DNA of 64,000 nucleotides from Nitratireductor alexandrii (GTDB taxonomy: Bacteria; Pseudomonadota; Alphaproteobacteria; Rhizobiales; Rhizobiaceae): contig NZ_RBVY01000007.1 in the NCBI RefSeq assembly GCF_004000215.1, forward strand, positions 62,001-126,000. Direction: 5' to 3'. The notes below the pieces were generated by a model that saw only the letters and a program-made list of their open reading frames with translations, searched no databases and was not told where the DNA came from. Shown here one piece after another: positions 44,555 through 53,856 of the stretch (the stretch's first letter is position 1; every line of letters starts with the position of its first letter). A program made the position numbers and the translations under genes.

Positions 44555-45829
44555 GTGACGGCCACGGACACACATCGCGCCATCGAGGCGGTCTGGCGGA
44601 TCGAACAGGCCAAGCTGATCGCCGGCCTTACAAGGCAGGTGCGCGATGTCGGCCTGGCGGAGGAGTTCGCGCAGGAAGCGCTGGTCGCCGCTCTGAAGAG
44701 CTGGCCGCAGATGGGTGTGCCCGACCGGCCCGGGGCCTGGCTGATGGCCACCGCCAAGCGCCGTGCCATCGATCATTTTCGTCGCAACAAGCTGATCGCG
44801 CGCAAACATGCCGAAATCGGCCGTGACCTGGAGGTTGGGCTTGACCCGTCGGCCGACATCGAGGCGACGATGGACGATCCGGTCGGCGACGATCTCCTGA
44901 GCCTGATCTTCGTCGCGTGCCATCCGGTTCTGTCGGCCGAGGCGCGCGCGGCGCTCACCTTGCGGCTGGTGGGCGGGCTGACCACCGCCGAGATCGCACG
45001 CGCCTTTCTGGTTCCCGAACCGACGGTCGCGCAGCGCATCGTGCGCGCCAAGAAGGCGCTGGCCGAAGCCGATGTCGCCTTCGAGGTGCCGCGCGGCGCG
45101 CAGATGGCGGAACGGCTGGGTTCGGTGCTGGCGGTGATCTATCTGATCTTCAACGAAGGGTACTCGGCGACCGCCGGCAATGACTGGACCCGGCCGCAGC
45201 TTTGCGAGGAGGCGATGCGGCTTGGACGCATCCTGGCGGAACTGGCGCCGGACGAGCCGGAAGTCCACGGGCTGGTGGCGCTGATGGAAATCCAGGCCTC
45301 GCGCATCGGCGCGCGCACCGACGACAAGGGCGAGCCGGTGCTGCTGCTCGACCAGGATCGCGGCCGCTGGAACCGGCTGTTGATCCGGCGCGGCCTTGCC
45401 GGGCTCGACCGCGCCGAGGCGCTCGGCGGGCGCGGTGCCTATGTGCTGCAGGCGGCGATCGCGGCCTGCCACGCGCGCGCGGCGATAGCGGACGAGACCG
45501 ATTGGGACCGCATCGCCGGGCTTTACGCCGACCTCGCCCGGTTGGCGCCCTCGCCGGTGGTCGAACTCAACCGGGCCGTGGCGGTGTCGATGGCGCAGGG
45601 GCCGGCGGCGGGCCTGGAGATCGTCGACCGCCTGGTCGCGGAAAACGCGCTCAAGACCTATCATCTTCTGCCGAGCGTGCGCGGGGATTTTCTGGCCAAG
45701 CTCGACCGTTTCGCCGAGGCGCGGGCCGAATTCGAGCAGGCTGCCGCGCTGACGCGCAATCAACGGGAAAAGGCGCTTCTCACCGAACGCGCGCAAGCCT
45801 GCGCCCGCGGCGAGCGCCCGGCGCGCTGA
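44555..45829 (+). CDS. ECF sigma factor, ECF42 group, with C-terminal TPR-like extension
   Basis: A 424-residue sigma factor. Region 2 covers about residues 15-80 (LAEEFAQEALVAALKSWPQM, KRRAIDHFRRNK). Region 4 covers about 125-175 (TLRLVGGLTTAEIARAFLVP, then EPTVAQRIVRAKK). A 230-residue all-helical C-terminal domain follows, including IYLIFNEGYSA and HLLPSVRGDFLAKLDRFAEA. This extension is characteristic of ECF42, which lacks an anti-sigma factor and is thought to be controlled through the extension. The start is GTG 44555. Adjacent DGPF genes and the upstream promoter match complete the system. Confidence 0.93.
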   Translation: MTATDTHRAIEAVWRIEQAKLIAGLTRQVRDVGLAEEFAQEALVAALKSWPQMGVPDRPGAWLMATAKRRAIDHFRRNKLIARKHAEIGRDLEVGLDPSADIEATMDDPVGDDLLSLIFVACHPVLSAEARAALTLRLVGGLTTAEIARAFLVPEPTVAQRIVRAKKALAEADVAFEVPRGAQMAERLGSVLAVIYLIFNEGYSATAGNDWTRPQLCEEAMRLGRILAELAPDEPEVHGLVALMEIQASRIGARTDDKGEPVLLLDQDRGRWNRLLIRRGLAGLDRAEALGGRGAYVLQAAIAACHARAAIADETDWDRIAGLYADLARLAPSPVVELNRAVAVSMAQGPAAGLEIVDRLVAENALKTYHLLPSVRGDFLAKLDRFAEARAEFEQAAALTRNQREKALLTERAQACARGERPAR

Positions 45830-45919
45830 GGCATCGACCCGTAGCGGCCGAGCGGATGGTTTTGCAGACCTTGCAGGCGCGAGCGCGGCACCCGATATGG
45901 GGGTCAAGATTTCCGAGCC

Positions 45920-46552
45920 ATGGAGACAGGCGTGAGCGGCAGCGACCAGACGCATTGGGACGACGTTTATACCAGTAAGGCCGAGGCCGAGGTGAGCTGG
46001 TTCCAGGAGGAACCGGAGGTCTCGTTGTCTCTGCTCGAACTTGTCGGCGCTCGTCCCGACGATGCGATCGTTGATATTGGCGGCGGCGCGTCGCGACTGG
46101 TCGATTGTCTGCTGGACAAGGGGTTCACCCGTGTCAGCGTGCTCGACCTGTCGGCTGCGGCCCTGGCGGCCGCCCAGGCACGCCTGGGCGAACGGGCCAA
46201 GGCGGCAAACTGGATCGCGGCCGACGCGCGAAGCTGGGAGCCGCCCGAGAGCTACGATATCTGGCACGACCGGGCCGCTTTCCATTTCCTGACCGACGCG
46301 GGCGATCAGCAGGCCTATGTCGAGCGGCTCAATCGCGGCCTTGCAGTCGGAGGCCACGCGATCGTCGGCACATTTGCGCCCGACGGTCCGGAAAAATGCA
46401 GCGGACTGCCGGTCGTCCGGCACGACGCCGACAGCCTGTCGCGCCTTTTCGGTCCCGGCTATGTCGTGGTCGACAGCCGTCGCCACGCGCACAAGACGCC
46501 CTGGGGCGCGGTGCAGAAATTCCAGTTCAGCACGTTCCGGCGCGTAGCGTAG
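45920..46552 (+). CDS. Class I SAM-dependent methyltransferase
   Basis: A 210-residue methyltransferase. The SAM-binding glycine motif is AIVDIGGGASRLVDCLLDKG (about residues 50-69), followed by VSVLDLSAAAL. The opening HWDDVYTSKAEAEVSWFQEE is typical of a small group annotated as thiopurine- or tellurite-resistance-like methyltransferases; the substrate is not clear. It lies 90 bases after the ECF42 gene on the same strand and may share its transcript, though no ECF42 promoter motif is seen before it. Confidence 0.8.
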   Translation: METGVSGSDQTHWDDVYTSKAEAEVSWFQEEPEVSLSLLELVGARPDDAIVDIGGGASRLVDCLLDKGFTRVSVLDLSAAALAAAQARLGERAKAANWIAADARSWEPPESYDIWHDRAAFHFLTDAGDQQAYVERLNRGLAVGGHAIVGTFAPDGPEKCSGLPVVRHDADSLSRLFGPGYVVVDSRRHAHKTPWGAVQKFQFSTFRRVA

Positions 46553-46638
46553 TCCCGCCGGCGGCGGGGTTCGGGTGCGCGCTGCCCCCGTCGCGCGGCT
46601 TTGAAAGCCAGGTGCGACAGGGGCGAGCGCCGCCTCCG

Positions 46639-48027
46639 TCAGGCCTGCTGGTGGAAGACGCCCCAGCGCCGACCCGTCGTGGCCTGGCGATGCGCGAGCA
46701 CCATGACGGCCAGGCTCAATGCCAACAGTTCCGATAGCGGCGCGCCGAGCCATATGCCCGGTTCGCCGAGCAGCGGCGGCAGGGCGAGGGTCAGCGGGAT
46801 CGCGAACAGATAGGTGCGCGACAGGTTGAGCACCGCCGTCCTGGTCGCGTCGCCGATCGCCTGGAAATAGCCCGCCAGCATCATCAGCGGGCCGGCGACG
46901 GCATAGGCCGCGGTGACGACCGGCAGGATACGGGCCAGTTCGGCCACCGTTGCCGGATCGTCGACGAAGACCGTGCCGATCGTGCTGCGTGCCAAGAGCA
47001 GGCTCACCTGCACGCTCGCGCAATAGGCGAAGGCCACGACCACCGCCAGCCGCAGGCTCGTGTCGGAGCGCTGCCACAGCCCGGCGCCGAAATTGTTGCC
47101 GGCGACCGTCTGCAGGGCCATGCTCAACCCGAGCAGCGGCAGATAGGTGAAGGTGAGCACGCGGGTGGCGATGCCGTAGGCGGCGACTGTCTCGGCATAC
47201 CCGTTGCCGCCCCAGGCCTGGATCATGGCGATCGTCGCGCCGGAGCCCAGCGAAATGCCGAGAAATGTCAGGCTCTGCGGCGTGCCCAGCGCCAGGAACG
47301 CACGCCAGCCATGGCGCCAGGCCCCGAGCGGGAGAAGCGACAGCTTCAGCGGCGTTGCCGCGCGCAGCCGGAAGACGAGCACGGCGGCGAAGGCCAGCAC
47401 CATGGCCGCGACCGTGCCGGCGGCCGAGCCGGCGACGCCGAACTCGAAAACGACGATCAGCAGGTAGTTGAAGACGATATTGGCGCTCGAGGTCACCAGG
47501 CTGACCGCCGCCATCAGACCCATGCGCCCCTCGCAGCGCAGCGCGTCGGAATTGATCGACAACACGAACAGCACCGGAGAGAACCAGATCAGGATGGAGA
47601 TGTAGCGATAGCCGTCGCGCGCCAGGTCGGCCGAACCGTTGGCGAGCCAGCCGGCCAGGGCGGCGCCGCCGGCTGCGAAGCCGGCAACGAGCCCCGCACA
47701 GACCAACAGCGCGAGCGCGTGCGCACCGACGAAGGCGGCGCGCGCGCCGTCGAAATCGGCCGCGCCGAGGCGGCGCGCGAGAACGCTCGCCATGCCGCCG
47801 GCGACAAGCGTGGCCAGCGCGACGAGCAGCATATAGACGGGAAACATCAGCGTGACGGCCGATAGCGCGGCGGCGCCGACGAATTCGCCCAAGAAATAGG
47901 CGTCGATCACCGTCTGCAGGCCGTTCATCGCCATGATCAGCACGATCGGCGCCGTGGTGCGAACGAACAGCGCCGGCAGCGGTCCGTCCAGGAACATATT
48001 GCTTTGGGACGTCGGGGGCGTGGTCAT
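46639..48027 (-). CDS. MATE-family efflux transporter
   Basis: A 462-residue exporter with about twelve membrane helices in two six-helix halves, beginning GPLPALFVRTTAPIVLIMAM. It has family segments such as NGLQTVIDAYFLGEFVGAAA and TVAGNNFGAGLWQRSD. MATE proteins export cationic drugs or metabolites using Na+ or H+ gradients; the substrate is unknown. It is convergent with the methyltransferase. The 237 bases upstream hold nothing recognisable. Confidence 0.9.
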   Translation of the reverse strand: MTTPPTSQSNMFLDGPLPALFVRTTAPIVLIMAMNGLQTVIDAYFLGEFVGAAALSAVTLMFPVYMLLVALATLVAGGMASVLARRLGAADFDGARAAFVGAHALALLVCAGLVAGFAAGGAALAGWLANGSADLARDGYRYISILIWFSPVLFVLSINSDALRCEGRMGLMAAVSLVTSSANIVFNYLLIVVFEFGVAGSAAGTVAAMVLAFAAVLVFRLRAATPLKLSLLPLGAWRHGWRAFLALGTPQSLTFLGISLGSGATIAMIQAWGGNGYAETVAAYGIATRVLTFTYLPLLGLSMALQTVAGNNFGAGLWQRSDTSLRLAVVVAFAYCASVQVSLLLARSTIGTVFVDDPATVAELARILPVVTAAYAVAGPLMMLAGYFQAIGDATRTAVLNLSRTYLFAIPLTLALPPLLGEPGIWLGAPLSELLALSLAVMVLAHRQATTGRRWGVFHQQA

Positions 48028-48264
48028 AAGTCGGTCTCCTGGCGCCGGAGGACGACGAATGGGGCTCGCATTGCCATGTCGGCGGCGCGTCGGAAATCGA
48101 TCACATGCCCGAAGGAGGCTTCACCGTGGCCAGTGGCCAGCGAGCGGCAGGTGCCTCGACCGACGGCGCAGGTAGCGGCTTGCCGGGCCGCTGTCAACGC
48201 CGCCGGCGCGTGCCGGGCGGCATTTACATTGACCGTGCGTCGATGCCGGGCTAGTCGAGACCGC

Positions 48265-49545
48265 ATGCTCGAGCTCGTCATCGCCGCCGTCCTGATCGTC
48301 CTCAACGGTGTCTTCGCCCTGTCGGAACTGGCCGTGGTGTCGGCGCGCCGGCCGCGTCTGCAGCTCCTGGAGGCACGGGGGCGGCGCGGCGCCAAGGCGG
48401 CGCTCAGGCTTTCGCAGGATCCGGGCAAGTTCTTGTCGACCGTCCAGATCGGCATCACCCTGGTCGGCATTCTTGCGGGCGCGTTTTCCGGCGCCGCACT
48501 CGGCGAGCGGCTGAGCGTCATCCTGGTGGAGGCGGGGGTTCCGGCCAGCAGCGCGGGGCTTGCCGGCTACGCGATCGTGATCGCCGCCATCACCTTCTTT
48601 TCGCTGTTGATCGGCGAACTCGTTCCCAAGCATCTCGCGCTCAAGAATGCCGAGGCTTTCGCCTGCACGATGGCGCCGGCGATGACGCTTCTGTCCAAGA
48701 TCGCGGCGCCGCTGGTATGGCTGCTCGACAAATGCACCAAGGGGGTGCTGTTCGTGCTCGGCATGTCGGCGGAGACCCAGAGCGCCATCACCGACGAGGA
48801 AATCCAGACCTTGGTCGCGGAGGCCGAGAGCGCCGGCGTGATCGACAGCGCCGAGCAGGCGATGATCGCCGGCGTGATGCGGCTCGGCGACCGCAATGTG
48901 CGCGCCCTGATGACGCCGCGCACCGAGGTCGAGATGCTGAATGTTGCGATGGGCGAAGCGGCGCTGCGCAAGGCTGTGGCCTCGGCGGCGACCCACTCGA
49001 TCATGCCGGTTCACGAAGGCGATACCGACCAGCCTGTCGGCGTGGTTCGGCTGCGCGACCTGGTCGGACCGATCAGTTCGAAGCGCAAGTTCGACCTGAA
49101 AAAACACATGCTCGCCGCGCCGGTGATCCCCGACACGCTCGGCGCGCTCGGCGTCCTGCGCGTCCTACGCGACGCCGATGTGCCGATGGCGTTGGTGCAT
49201 GACGAGTTCGGTCATTTCGAGGGCGTCGTCACGCCGGCCGACATTCTCGACGCCATTGCGGGTGCCTTCCGCTCCGACCTCGACAGCGGCGAGCCGGAGG
49301 CAAAGCAAAGAGCGGATGGCTCCTGGCTGCTGAGCGGGGCAATGCCGGCCGACGAAATGGCCGCACTGCTTTATCTCGAACTGCCGGAACGGCCGGGTTA
49401 CGACACCGTGGCGGGATTCATACTCCACGGGCTGAAGCGGATTCCCGAGGTCGGCGAGATCATGGAGCTTCAGGGCTGGCGCTTCGAGGTCGTGGACCTC
49501 GACGGCCGCCGCATCGACAAGGTGTTGGCCAGTCGCGAGGCCTAG
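48265..49545 (+). CDS. CNNM/CorC family protein (DUF21, CBS pair, CorC_HlyC)
   Basis: A 426-residue membrane protein of the hemolysin C-like family. The N-terminal DUF21 region has about four hydrophobic segments (MLELVIAAVLIVLNGVFALS, then GIAGIL-like GITLVGILAGAFSGAAL and FFSLLIGELVPKHLAL). CBS domains cover about residues 190-325 (ALMTPRTEVEMLN, LVHDEFGHFEGVVTPADIL), and a CorC_HlyC transporter-associated domain ends the protein. Members take part in Mg2+ or Co2+ homeostasis. ATG 48265 is chosen because it places the first helix at the N terminus; the frame is open to 48004. Confidence 0.88.
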   Translation: MLELVIAAVLIVLNGVFALSELAVVSARRPRLQLLEARGRRGAKAALRLSQDPGKFLSTVQIGITLVGILAGAFSGAALGERLSVILVEAGVPASSAGLAGYAIVIAAITFFSLLIGELVPKHLALKNAEAFACTMAPAMTLLSKIAAPLVWLLDKCTKGVLFVLGMSAETQSAITDEEIQTLVAEAESAGVIDSAEQAMIAGVMRLGDRNVRALMTPRTEVEMLNVAMGEAALRKAVASAATHSIMPVHEGDTDQPVGVVRLRDLVGPISSKRKFDLKKHMLAAPVIPDTLGALGVLRVLRDADVPMALVHDEFGHFEGVVTPADILDAIAGAFRSDLDSGEPEAKQRADGSWLLSGAMPADEMAALLYLELPERPGYDTVAGFILHGLKRIPEVGEIMELQGWRFEVVDLDGRRIDKVLASREA

Positions 49546-49689
49546 CGGGACGTAGGGGGGGCTACGGCTTGCGCCATGTCGCGCAACCCTGCCGCTGTCT
49601 AACTGCAGCGTATCGTTGGGCATGCGGTATGCTTTCTTGCCTCGACGAATTCTTGCCCGGTGGCCCGAAGGGCAAATCTCTCCCAGCAG

Positions 49690-49717
49690 TTGTATTGGTT
49701 TGGGTCTGGCCTATCAT
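49690..49717 (+). promoter_or_regulatory. Possible sigma-70 promoter of the TPR gene
   Basis: TTGTAT, 16 bases, TATCAT in an AT-richer interval. Transcription would begin close to 49724, which leaves only a short leader for ATG 49733 and makes a downstream start (49751 or TTG 49766) possible. Confidence 0.4.
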
Positions 49718-49732
49718 GCGTAGGCGAAGGAC

Positions 49733-51352
49733 ATGACGTCGTCTCGACTTATGGGGGGAGGGCATTTGGAGGATTCGGCAAGCTTTCTGTCTGAATTTTT
49801 CGGCTTCTGGCCAGGCGTATGGGCAAGTTTCTGGCAGCTTTCAGATGTCGAGAAATTGACCAACGCATTGGCTCTTCTCGCGCCGGTGTCCGTCCTCTGG
49901 GGCTTTACCGTGCGGCGGTTCCTACGAAGCGCGAAGCAGGATCTGGAAGAACAGATAGAAGGATTGAAGATACAAAATCTTGCGCTTGAATCTGCCAACA
50001 AGCGGGACAAGGCCGAAATAGCCGAACGAGACGCCAGGCTGCGTGAGCTGTCCTTTGCGGTCCTGTCGGAAGCGCGCAAGCTTGCCGAAGCAGAGCGCAG
50101 AGACGGCAACGAGGAGCGCGCGATAGCCAAGCTGCGCGACAGCTTCGAGACCGTTCGACCGGACCTCACACGCGTGTGCGCGGATCTCTCCCTTCACCAC
50201 GCGTCGATTGCGGCAGATTTCGGCAATCATCATCTTGCCGAGGCCGTCCGCCTGGCCGACATCGCACTGCTGCTTACGCCCGGTGATGCGGAAGCGGCCG
50301 ACATTCGCGACCAACTTGTCGAAATCGATGCTGAAACCGCACAAAATGCCGGCGCGTATGACCCGCTCGATCCCAAATGGGACGATGCGCGATTTTTTAT
50401 GTATTCAGGGTCCACGGACGAAGCGGCCCCGGTTTTCGAGGCATTGCTGGCTAAGGGGATTGCCGCCAACGAGGCGGGCCACCATCGGCGCGGCGAGCGC
50501 ATCTTGAGACGGGCCTGCCGGATCGGGGCGAGGCTCTACGGTGAACTTGACGAACGAACACTTCGCGCTGCCTGGCCGTGGCTGCAGGCCCTCGATGTCT
50601 TGAATCTCGCCAATCAGACCTTGGACCTCAGCACGAGCCTCTCCCGTCGGTTGCAGGCGGGGACGGTCTTGAGGGCCGCCGCAGACTTTTACCGAGCGCG
50701 GGCGCTGCATTCGCTCGGGCGCTTTTCCGAAGCGCTCGAGATCGTCAACCTGAATATCGAGGCATGGACGCGATTGCGGGGGAGCGATGATCGCGAAACC
50801 CTGGCCAATCGCCATCTGCGTACGCTTTTGCTGAGCGAGATTGGCGAGACGGAGAAGGCGCTGTCGGAGATCGCGGTGCTGTTGCCCGCTACGGAACGTG
50901 TCGAGGGAAAAGATCGCCCCGACACGCTGGCGACGCGCCAACTGCACGCTTGGCTGCTGAAAGATAGCGGCGAGCCCAAGAAAGCGCTCGCGGAAGTCGC
51001 GGCAATTCTGCCGATCCTGGAGCGTCTCAACGGTCCCGAACATCCCAGCACGCTGGCGTCGCGACAATTGCGCGCGTCGTTGCGTCACGATTTGGGCGAC
51101 ACCGCCGCGGCCCTCCAAGAAGTCGAGATGCTGTTGGCCATCCTGGAGCGCGTCAATGGATCAAAGCATCCGGATACTCTTCGTGCGCGGTTGCTAAGGG
51201 CCAAGATATGTGCGCACGTCGACAAGGAAGGCGCAGTCTCTGAATTGGAAGACATTGCGCCGCTCATCCTCGCCAAGCGCGGCGAGAACCATCGTCACTA
51301 TAAGGCTGCAGTGGATTTGCTGGGCAAGCTGCGGTCTGGCAACGAAGGCTGA
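49733..51352 (+). CDS. Membrane-anchored coiled-coil protein with kinesin-light-chain-type TPRs
   Basis: A 539-residue protein of no family I can name. It has one hydrophobic helix at about residues 42-60 and a long coiled coil at about 65-125 (KQDLEEQIEGLKIQNLALES). From about 330 to the end it has TPR units with a 42-residue period. Three units carry the kinesin-light-chain pattern ER-[VL]-x-G-x(3)-P-x-TL: ERVEGKDRPDTLATRQLHAW, ERLNGPEHPSTLASRQLRAS and ERVNGSKHPDTLRARLLRAK. The start is unsure: ATG 49733, ATG 49751, or TTG 49766 behind GGGGGGAGGG. GC content is visibly lower than in neighbours, suggesting acquisition. It is convergent with groEL. Confidence 0.75.
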   Translation: MTSSRLMGGGHLEDSASFLSEFFGFWPGVWASFWQLSDVEKLTNALALLAPVSVLWGFTVRRFLRSAKQDLEEQIEGLKIQNLALESANKRDKAEIAERDARLRELSFAVLSEARKLAEAERRDGNEERAIAKLRDSFETVRPDLTRVCADLSLHHASIAADFGNHHLAEAVRLADIALLLTPGDAEAADIRDQLVEIDAETAQNAGAYDPLDPKWDDARFFMYSGSTDEAAPVFEALLAKGIAANEAGHHRRGERILRRACRIGARLYGELDERTLRAAWPWLQALDVLNLANQTLDLSTSLSRRLQAGTVLRAAADFYRARALHSLGRFSEALEIVNLNIEAWTRLRGSDDRETLANRHLRTLLLSEIGETEKALSEIAVLLPATERVEGKDRPDTLATRQLHAWLLKDSGEPKKALAEVAAILPILERLNGPEHPSTLASRQLRASLRHDLGDTAAALQEVEMLLAILERVNGSKHPDTLRARLLRAKICAHVDKEGAVSELEDIAPLILAKRGENHRHYKAAVDLLGKLRSGNEG

Positions 51353-51354
51353 AG

Positions 51355-51386
51355 CAACAAAAAGGGCGGCATCGCTGCCGCCCTTT
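51355..51386 (-). terminator. Rho-independent terminator of groESL
   Basis: AAAGGGCGGCA-TCGC-TGCCGCCCTTT, an eleven-pair stem. On the minus strand it is followed by TTGTT after TTT, a usable U tract. It also lies just after the convergent TPR gene. Confidence 0.8.
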
Positions 51387-51412
51387 CAGACTGTTTCGGC
51401 GTTGGGCCGGAC

Positions 51413-53068
<1,656 letters not shown>

Positions 53069-53125
53069 CTAACTCCTGGGCTTGCGCCCGAATGTCCGGT
53101 TGAATGGTGTTGAAACGGGGATGGG

Positions 53126-53422
53126 TCAGGCGATCACGCCCATGATGTCAGACTCCTTCATGATCAGGAGATCTTCACCATCGAGCTTCACCTCGGTGCC
53201 CGACCATTTGCCGAACAGAACCCGGTCGCCAACCTTGACGTCGAGCGGAACAAGCTTGCCGCTCTCGTCGCGCGCGCCGGAGCCGACGGCGATGATCTCG
53301 CCTTCCTGCGGCTTTTCCTTGGCGGTGTCGGGAATGATGATTCCGCCTTTCGTCTTTTCCTCGGATTCGACCCGGCGAACGACCACGCGGTCATGAAGCG
53401 GGCGAAACTTCGACTTAGCCAT
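53126..53422 (-). CDS. groES: Co-chaperonin GroES
   Basis: A 98-residue cap protein. Typical segments are [20 protein letters not shown], the mobile loop [20 protein letters not shown] and [23 protein letters not shown] 53422 is chosen over the ATG two codons upstream because MAKSKFRPL matches the family. It is controlled by a perfect CIRCE element and a heat-shock-like promoter. Confidence 0.97.
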   Translation of the reverse strand: MAKSKFRPLHDRVVVRRVESEEKTKGGIIIPDTAKEKPQEGEIIAVGSGARDESGKLVPLDVKVGDRVLFGKWSGTEVKLDGEDLLIMKESDIMGVIA

Positions 53423-53482
53423 GTGCATATCCTCAATGCGGACGGTGTGACTGGAAATATGTTCCGGCGGACCCGGAAGGCG

Positions 53483-53509
53483 TTAGCACTCGTCAAAGGA
53501 GAGTGCTAA
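53483..53509. promoter_or_regulatory. CIRCE element (HrcA operator) of groESL
   Basis: TTAGCACTC-N9-GAGTGCTAA, a perfect match to the CIRCE consensus, 61-87 bases upstream of groES and just downstream of the promoter. HrcA repressor should bind here; hrcA is not in the window. Confidence 0.95.
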
Positions 53510-53518
53510 CGAGCGCTG

Positions 53519-53546
53519 AGATAGTTGGTCGGCCGGATCGTGTCAA
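53519..53546 (-). promoter_or_regulatory. groESL promoter, RpoH/sigma-70-like
   Basis: On the minus strand CTTGACA (53547-53541), 16 bases, then CTATCT (53524-53519). CTTG with a TATCT-type -10 fits alphaproteobacterial RpoH promoters, and TTGACA also fits the housekeeping sigma factor. The start would fall at or just before CIRCE. Confidence 0.65.
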
Positions 53547-53805
53547 GGATGGGAAGGGGGCGATTTTGACGGGCTGAAGAGCCGGATCGCCGGGCGCTGG
53601 GTGACATCGGTGCGGGGGCCGCGTCAACCACGACCCGCATTTGGGGTTAACGGCAGCGCTCTGCAAGGGGCGGGCGCGCGGCTTTGCCGGGGCAGCCGAT
53701 GATGCGCGGTGCGGTATGGTGTGGAGCGGTGGCTGCCGGTTTCGGCGGTCGGGACTGGCGGGGCGGCCGGTCGTTTGCGGCGGTATGTGCCCGGCGGCGC
53801 TGGAA

Positions 53806-53837
53806 GCGGGCGGCAAGGTTTGCGGTTTGCCGCCCGC
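53806..53837 (-). terminator. Stem-loop after the TadG-like gene
   Basis: GCGGGCGGCAA and TTGCCGCCCGC form an eleven-pair stem with a ten-base loop, 20-51 bases past the stop codon. It lacks a clear T tract. The remaining sequence from 53547 to 53805 holds nothing I can support. Confidence 0.45.
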
Positions 53838-53856
53838 ACCGGTCCCGGCGCGTCGC

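Noticed and set aside
44390-47077. 895-codon minus-strand open frame
   Set aside because: Antisense to the ECF42 and methyltransferase genes and overlapping the MATE gene in another frame; low-complexity Arg/His/Gly composition typical of GC-rich shadows.
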